The position numbers and the translations under genes were made by a program. The notes below the pieces were generated by a model. The model had not been told where the DNA came from. It saw nothing but the letters and a program-made list of their open reading frames with translations, and searched no databases. DNA of 6,551 bases from Actinomycetota bacterium (GTDB lineage: Bacteria; Actinomycetota; Humimicrobiia; Humimicrobiales; Humimicrobiaceae): contig JAFGDA010000003.1 of NCBI GenBank assembly GCA_016932375.1, positions 1-6,551 on the forward strand, given 5' to 3'. Every line of letters starts with the position of its first letter. Within the stretch, counting starts at the first letter, position 1. Below are positions 1 through 4,104 of the stretch, piece after piece.

Positions 1-998
1 AATTTGCCCAAAAACTCATGTATGCTTAGATTAATGACAGCGCAGCGGATCCTGTTTTTATGATAATGGCGGTAGAACCTGCCGCTGAATTTTTTAACAG
101 AGGCACCTTCAAAATGCCTGCACCCGGCCCCAGGGTTTGTAACGATACGCCACCCTGCTCTCTTTAATTTCATACAGTAATCAAGCTCCTCAAAATATAC
201 CGGCCTGTATCCCCTGTCAAATCCCCCCATCTTCTTAAAGATGGAAAACCTTGTGGCAAAAAAAGCCCCGGTTACATAATCCACATCCCTGATTTTACTT
301 TCTTTCAGGTCCATATCTTCCGGGTTTGACCTTCCCTGCCCTTCATACCGGTAAAAACTTTCGCCTCTCATATCCTCTTTTTGCCTTTTATTCAGGCTTT
401 CCACGCTCATGCCGGACCCTTCATGATAAGTAATGAAATTTGAAGTTTTCCTGCCTCCCATATGCTGGATCACATCCTTTTCATAATCGAGGATCAACCC
501 TCCACATACCCCAATACGGTTACTTACAACCGTACCGTCATAAACCTGTTTTTCAGGGACCCTACCGTGCCGGTATTCCGGCCAGGAATCACCATCCTCA
601 CCATTTTTCCCTTCCCTAAAAGTACCTAAAAGGCTTTCGAGTGAATCCCTGAAGAGGCGCACATCAGGGTTCAGGAGAACAAGGTATTCAAAATCAACAG
701 TACCACGTAACTGCTTCCGTTTACCCTTCCCGCTGATACCCTCAAAAACCGCATGATTTACCGCACCTGCAAAACCGGTATTTTTCCTTAAGTGTATCAG
801 CCTGAATTTTTCAGGGCCAAATTCAGTGAACTGGTTCCTGAGTTCCCTTATCTTCCGGACAGTGCTATCCGCAGAATTATTGTCCACAATAACAAGATAC
901 CAATCCCTGTAATCCTGGCGGGCTATTGAAGTCAGGCAGTCTTCTATAAAATCACTGCTGTTATATGTAACAATCACTACAAGGCTCTGGTGTTTCAT
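1..998 (-). CDS. GT2 family glycosyltransferase, WbbL/rhamnosyltransferase-like (C-terminus cut by window edge)
   Basis: Predicted cytoplasmic, membrane-associated enzyme that transfers a sugar (often rhamnose in this family) from a nucleotide donor onto a growing surface glycan. The frame is open from an ATG at 998 to base 1, giving 332 codons with no stop, so the C-terminus lies outside. Visible GT-A motifs: start VVIVTYNS (7-14), nucleotide-binding DNNS (39-42), NTGFAGAVN (73-81), LNPDV in the metal-binding position (109-113), TGAFFATR (243-250), GGFD (258-261) and the EELDYC acidic motif (270-275), followed by AGWRI and a conserved His (295). Two polar, charged stretches (about 128-160 and 195-237) look like insertions relative to compact family members. 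The start is backed by GGTGAT just upstream. It follows the GT4 gene after 31 bases and is probably co-transcribed with it. Family call is firm; the sugar is not determinable. Confidence 0.9.
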   Translation of the reverse strand, partial: MKHQSLVVIVTYNSSDFIEDCLTSIARQDYRDWYLVIVDNNSADSTVRKIRELRNQFTEFGPEKFRLIHLRKNTGFAGAVNHAVFEGISGKGKRKQLRGTVDFEYLVLLNPDVRLFRDSLESLLGTFREGKNGEDGDSWPEYRHGRVPEKQVYDGTVVSNRIGVCGGLILDYEKDVIQHMGGRKTSNFITYHEGSGMSVESLNKRQKEDMRGESFYRYEGQGRSNPEDMDLKESKIRDVDYVTGAFFATRFSIFKKMGGFDRGYRPVYFEELDYCMKLKRAGWRIVTNPGAGCRHFEGASVKKFSGRFYRHYHKNRIRCAVINLSIHEFLGK

Positions 999-1029
999 TT
1001 ATCACCGGAAGTTCCGTCACTATTGTTGA

Positions 1030-2538
1030 TTATGAATCTTTTGTATGGTGCCCGTGCCCTGCCTTTTCACCGGATTTTTTGAACCCGGCCCTGGCCTTCC
1101 TGCCGGCAACCTTAAAATAACTGTATATCCTGTATGGGAGCCCTCTCTTTACCAGGCCCTCAAGTTCCCTGATCCTTTTGTCCCGTTCCTCTATCATTTT
1201 TTCCTGGTTCCGGGATATCCTGTCAAGATTTGCAAGAGCCCTTTCCCTCCCCATAAACAGCTCACTTTCCTTGCCCCGGTCGGGAGCCATTTTTGGATCT
1301 TCGACCCACTGCTGTAGAGGCAGGGTGGTTTTTTTAAAATTGAACTGGCTGAACCCGAATTCCATTCCTTTCTTTCCCGCAGTCCTTGCTTTTTCAGGGT
1401 CGGAAGCAAGCATTATCAATTTGTCTGCAAGGTCCCCCGGATTCCCGGGTTCAAATACGTATCCCGCTCCTGCACCGGCCATCAGTTCCGCCAATTCGCA
1501 TACATTGGAAGTAAGTACACACAGTCCCGCCCTGAACCAGTCAAGTATACGGTTTTTGCTGCCAAGCCTTACTTCATAAATATCCCTGTCAATATTTATC
1601 CCTGCATCTGCCTCAAGGTAATGGTCCGGCACTTCACTGCCCGGGATCCAGCCTTTCATTACAAACCTGTTTTTATACGGGCTCGATTCTATCATCGAAA
1701 GAAAATGGGGGTATGTCTTCATGTCCTGCTCGGGTATTTCACCTCCGGTTGAGACGAACTTTATTTTAGGGTTGCTGTCCATTGCAAGAGAAAGGCCTTT
1801 AAAGAGGGTGTCAACATCTGTCCAGGTATTATAACCGCCGGTCCATAATATGACAAAATCATCCTTTTCTATGCCATTTTCTCCACGGATCACTCTTTTT
1901 TTGTGCTCATATTTTTCTGAAGGCAATCCGCATGGGATTGTCCGGGTAAATTCATAACCGCAGGTAAAGGTATTAAGCCTCCCAACTGCCCCGAGCTCGC
2001 CTATTGTTGCGTATTCCTGTCTTGCCGATACACAGGAAAAAATATCGGCCCCTGTTATGATGTTGTATTCACTGTTCCAGTAATGGAAAAGATGCCTGTC
2101 ATTTTTATCTATACATGAACGGGCCTGTGCTTCCGCCATTACATGCCCGAAAAGGTCTGCCCATAAGGGAACTGCCTTATCCCCGGGGGCATTTTTTAAC
2201 TTTGTTCCAATAAATGAAGGATAGAAGGTACAGCCCACCATGCAGTCAGGATTAAATTCCCCGGCTATTTTAAGAAGAAGATCCTTATCCTCAAAGTCAT
2301 CTTTTTTTAAAATATGGTATTCAAAGCTGTAATTACCATATTTATAGTCTTTGAAACTTGTGCTTACGAATCCATCAGGGTATGCTGAAGGGACAGCATA
2401 ACAAACCAGGCACAACCGGTGCCCTTTATCCAGCAGCGGTTGTGCAAACTGCCAGGTACGTATACCCGTACCGTATACCTTAATATCATTTTCAAAGGGC
2501 ATGGGGCTCATACCCAGCATCAGGATTTTTCTGGTCAT
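1030..2538 (-). CDS. GT4-type glycosyltransferase with C-terminal coiled-coil tail
   Basis: A 502-residue predicted GT-B glycosyltransferase that adds a sugar from a nucleotide donor to a surface polysaccharide or lipid-linked intermediate. The N-terminal half has the acceptor-side loop GTGIRTWQFAQPLLDKGH (residues 23-40). The C-terminal Rossmann half starts near 227 with FVILWTGGYNTWTD (228-241), then MKGWIPGSEVPDHYLEADAGI (approx. 294-314), the donor-binding region RLGSKNRILDWFRAGLCVLTSN (approx. 324-345), and GYVFEPGNPGDLADKL (359-374). Residues 432-463 are rich in charged heptads and likely form a coiled coil. They are followed by PYRIYSYFK and a strongly basic, His-containing end (GHGHH), a tail style common in glycan-cluster transferases and probably used for membrane or partner contact. 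No clear Shine-Dalgarno precedes the ATG; the start is chosen because conserved sequence begins at once (KILMLG). First gene of the minus-strand group. Donor and acceptor unknown. Confidence 0.9.
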   Translation of the reverse strand: MTRKILMLGMSPMPFENDIKVYGTGIRTWQFAQPLLDKGHRLCLVCYAVPSAYPDGFVSTSFKDYKYGNYSFEYHILKKDDFEDKDLLLKIAGEFNPDCMVGCTFYPSFIGTKLKNAPGDKAVPLWADLFGHVMAEAQARSCIDKNDRHLFHYWNSEYNIITGADIFSCVSARQEYATIGELGAVGRLNTFTCGYEFTRTIPCGLPSEKYEHKKRVIRGENGIEKDDFVILWTGGYNTWTDVDTLFKGLSLAMDSNPKIKFVSTGGEIPEQDMKTYPHFLSMIESSPYKNRFVMKGWIPGSEVPDHYLEADAGINIDRDIYEVRLGSKNRILDWFRAGLCVLTSNVCELAELMAGAGAGYVFEPGNPGDLADKLIMLASDPEKARTAGKKGMEFGFSQFNFKKTTLPLQQWVEDPKMAPDRGKESELFMGRERALANLDRISRNQEKMIEERDKRIRELEGLVKRGLPYRIYSYFKVAGRKARAGFKKSGEKAGHGHHTKDS

Positions 2539-2639
2539 CTTATTTATTTGTTAAAAAAGATAAAATTACTTTTATTACCAGTTTTTTAGTATAATAAATG
2601 CTTAAAAAATCTTGAAACTTTATTTTAGAAGACAATTGG
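2539..2639. promoter_or_regulatory. Divergent intergenic promoter region
   Basis: This AT-rich 101-base gap separates the outward-facing GT4 and VTC genes, so it must hold or adjoin both start signals. On the plus strand TATAAT at 2590-2595 matches the bacterial -10 consensus and would give a leader of about 35-40 bases before the VTC ATG at 2640. On the minus strand TATACT at 2593-2588 is a five-of-six -10 match and would give a similar leader before the GT4 ATG at 2538. The two hexamers share four bases. Candidate -35 elements at the right distance are weak on both strands (TTACTT at 2566-2571 plus; TTCAAG at 2616-2611 minus). Neither gene has a good ribosome site within this gap. In AT-rich DNA such matches can arise by chance. 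Confidence 0.4.
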
Positions 2640-3335
2640 ATGAATGACAAGCTAATAAACCGCAGGGAACTAAAATATTATATCAACCATGTAGATTATC
2701 TCTATCTGGCAAGCCTGGTATCCAATTTTTTCCAGATAGATAAGAATTGCAAAGATAATGGCAGTTATTCGGTAAGAAGCCTGTACTTTGACAACAAATC
2801 CAATAAAGATTATTTTGAGAAAATATCAGGTTATGACAGAAGGGAAAAATACAGGATAAGGATATATAATATGGATCCGTCTCCCGTAAAATTCGAAATC
2901 AAGGGAAAAACCGGCAATATAATAATAAAAGAATCCCTTGAAATAGAACCAGGCATAATTAAAGATATAATTTCAGGAAATTATGAACCGCTTCTTAAAT
3001 ACGGAAGCAGTACTGCAAGGAAGATATATGGTGAATTCAGCAGGGATCATTACAGGCCGGTTGTAATCATCGATTACGACCGGAGGGCTTATTCTCTTCC
3101 TGTTAACAATATAAGGATAACCTTCGACAGCAAAATAAGGAAATGCGAAGTAAATCCCGGTGATATATTCTCGGACAATTATGATATGTTCCCTGTAACC
3201 AATCATAAAAAAATTATTATGGAAATAAAATACAATGGCTTCATACCTTCATGGATAAAAAAAATGCTGCAGGTACAGGGGTTCGAGAGGTGTGCCATAA
3301 GCAAATACACTCTTTCAAGATACATGGAAAATTAG
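2640..3335 (+). CDS. VTC-domain protein, predicted polyphosphate polymerase (CYTH/triphosphate-tunnel fold)
   Basis: 231 residues forming essentially one VTC domain, the catalytic fold of yeast Vtc4, which polymerises polyphosphate from ATP inside a tunnel lined with basic and acidic residues. Visible motifs in order: RRELKYYI (8-15), the entry strand with Arg, Glu and Lys; YSVRSLYFD (43-51); EKISGYDRREKYRIRIY (60-76), dense in Arg and Lys; KFEIKGK (84-90), then K97; RPVVIIDYDRRAY (139-151); IRITFD (158-163); MEIKY (194-198) with the metal-ligand type Glu; and SKYTLSRY (221-228). All the usual basic and acidic tunnel positions seem present, so activity is plausible. No membrane segment is seen; membrane attachment may come from the DUF4956 protein 46 bases downstream. 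The start lacks a strong ribosome site (only a distant AGAAG). The gene is AT-richer than its neighbours. Bacterial members are poorly characterised, so the substrate could differ from polyphosphate. Confidence 0.88.
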   Translation: MNDKLINRRELKYYINHVDYLYLASLVSNFFQIDKNCKDNGSYSVRSLYFDNKSNKDYFEKISGYDRREKYRIRIYNMDPSPVKFEIKGKTGNIIIKESLEIEPGIIKDIISGNYEPLLKYGSSTARKIYGEFSRDHYRPVVIIDYDRRAYSLPVNNIRITFDSKIRKCEVNPGDIFSDNYDMFPVTNHKKIIMEIKYNGFIPSWIKKMLQVQGFERCAISKYTLSRYMEN

Positions 3336-3361
3336 TATTATAACCATATTTTAATAACCCA

Positions 3362-3374
3362 TTTCCGGAAAGGA
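3362..3374 (+). promoter_or_regulatory. Ribosome binding site of DUF4956 gene, overlapping a short palindrome
   Basis: AAAGGA at 3369-3374 lies seven bases before the ATG at 3382 and is the clearest Shine-Dalgarno site in the window; it fixes that start. The perfect 10-base palindrome TTTCCGGAAA (3362-3371) overlaps its first half. The palindrome has no loop, so it is more plausibly chance or a protein site than a hairpin. Confidence 0.6.
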
Positions 3375-3381
3375 TAAACCA

Positions 3382-4077
3382 ATGGAACGTATAACCTTTC
3401 AGAAGCTTCTTGACTCGCTCGGCCTTGAGGGCGCATTTAAGATAAACCAGGAGCTAAATATCTGGATGATACTTATAAATCTTGCAGTGGCCTTTGCGGT
3501 GGTGATGTTTATATACTTCATATACAAGGCTACATTTACGGGGGTGCTCTATTCCAAAAACTTCAACATCACCCTTGTGGTCGTGTCACTTGTAACCACT
3601 TCAGCCGTAATAATCATAAGCTCAAACATTATCCTTGCCCTCGGCATGGTTGGAGCCCTATCCATAGTCAGGTTCAGGATGGCGGTAAAGGACCCGAAAG
3701 ACATTGGATTCCTTTTCTGGGCGATAACAAACGGCATAATATGCGGCATATCCGCCTACGGCCTTGCAGTCGTATCATCCCTGTTTATAGGTCTTATCGT
3801 GTTTGCCCTTTCCAAAAAGATAAGGATCCTTGAACCCTATCTCCTGATCGTAAATCTAAAAGGTACCAGCTCTTCTTCACTTGAGGACGTACTCTCCAAA
3901 AACACCATAACCTATAAGATCCGCTCGAGGGTAGCAGAAGCCGGCTCCACCCAGGTGATTACCGAGATGAGGGTAAGGAAGGATAAGCTTTCCATCCTCC
4001 TTGAAAAGATAAGGGACCTTGGGGAAGTAACCTATACAAAGCTAGTCTCATACGAGGGGGACCTTGAGGAAGCATAA
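3382..4077 (+). CDS. DUF4956 family membrane protein
   Basis: 231-residue predicted integral membrane protein of the DUF4956 family; its biochemical role is not established. Hydrophobic segments are at about residues 27-48, 62-80, 82-96 (ending in the family signature) and 112-143. The hallmark is LGMVGALSIVRFRMAVKDP (87-105) followed by DIGFLFWAITNGI (107-119), a glycine-rich helix running into an Arg-rich loop and a DP motif. Residues from about 145 to the end form a soluble, probably cytoplasmic, alpha/beta domain rich in Lys, Arg and Glu. The family regularly sits beside VTC and CotH genes, as here, with the VTC gene 46 bases upstream and CotH 27 bases downstream, so the three are likely one operon. 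Inference: it anchors the VTC enzyme at the membrane or links it to the exterior CotH protein, perhaps as a channel or scaffold. The start is supported by AAAGGA. Confidence 0.9.
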   Translation: MERITFQKLLDSLGLEGAFKINQELNIWMILINLAVAFAVVMFIYFIYKATFTGVLYSKNFNITLVVVSLVTTSAVIIISSNIILALGMVGALSIVRFRMAVKDPKDIGFLFWAITNGIICGISAYGLAVVSSLFIGLIVFALSKKIRILEPYLLIVNLKGTSSSSLEDVLSKNTITYKIRSRVAEAGSTQVITEMRVRKDKLSILLEKIRDLGEVTYTKLVSYEGDLEEA

Positions 4078-4087
4078 GGATGGCCCT

Positions 4088-4102
4088 CGCACACAAAGTG
4101 CG
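4088..4102 (+). promoter_or_regulatory. Small hairpin in the CotH translation start region
   Basis: CGCAC (4088-4092) and GTGCG (4098-4102) can pair around the loop ACAAA, placing a five-base stem two bases before the CotH ATG at 4105, where a Shine-Dalgarno site would be expected. No purine-rich site is otherwise found. Ribosomes finishing the DUF4956 gene (stop at 4075-4077) could open it, giving translational coupling. The stem is short, so this is tentative. Confidence 0.3.
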
Positions 4103-4104
4103 TT

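Noticed and set aside
41..53. 13-base sequence CGCAGCGGATCCT found again at 6280-6292
   Set aside because: Both copies lie inside coding regions in unrelated proteins. One such match is expected by chance at about this window length.
1045..1579. Plus-strand open frames opposite the GT4 gene
   Set aside because: They are Pro/Ser/Phe-rich shadows of the GT4 coding strand, with no ribosome site or domain.
3336..3381. Possible terminator between the VTC and DUF4956 genes
   Set aside because: There is no stem followed by a T run; the only symmetry is the loopless TTTCCGGAAA, and gene spacing suits read-through.
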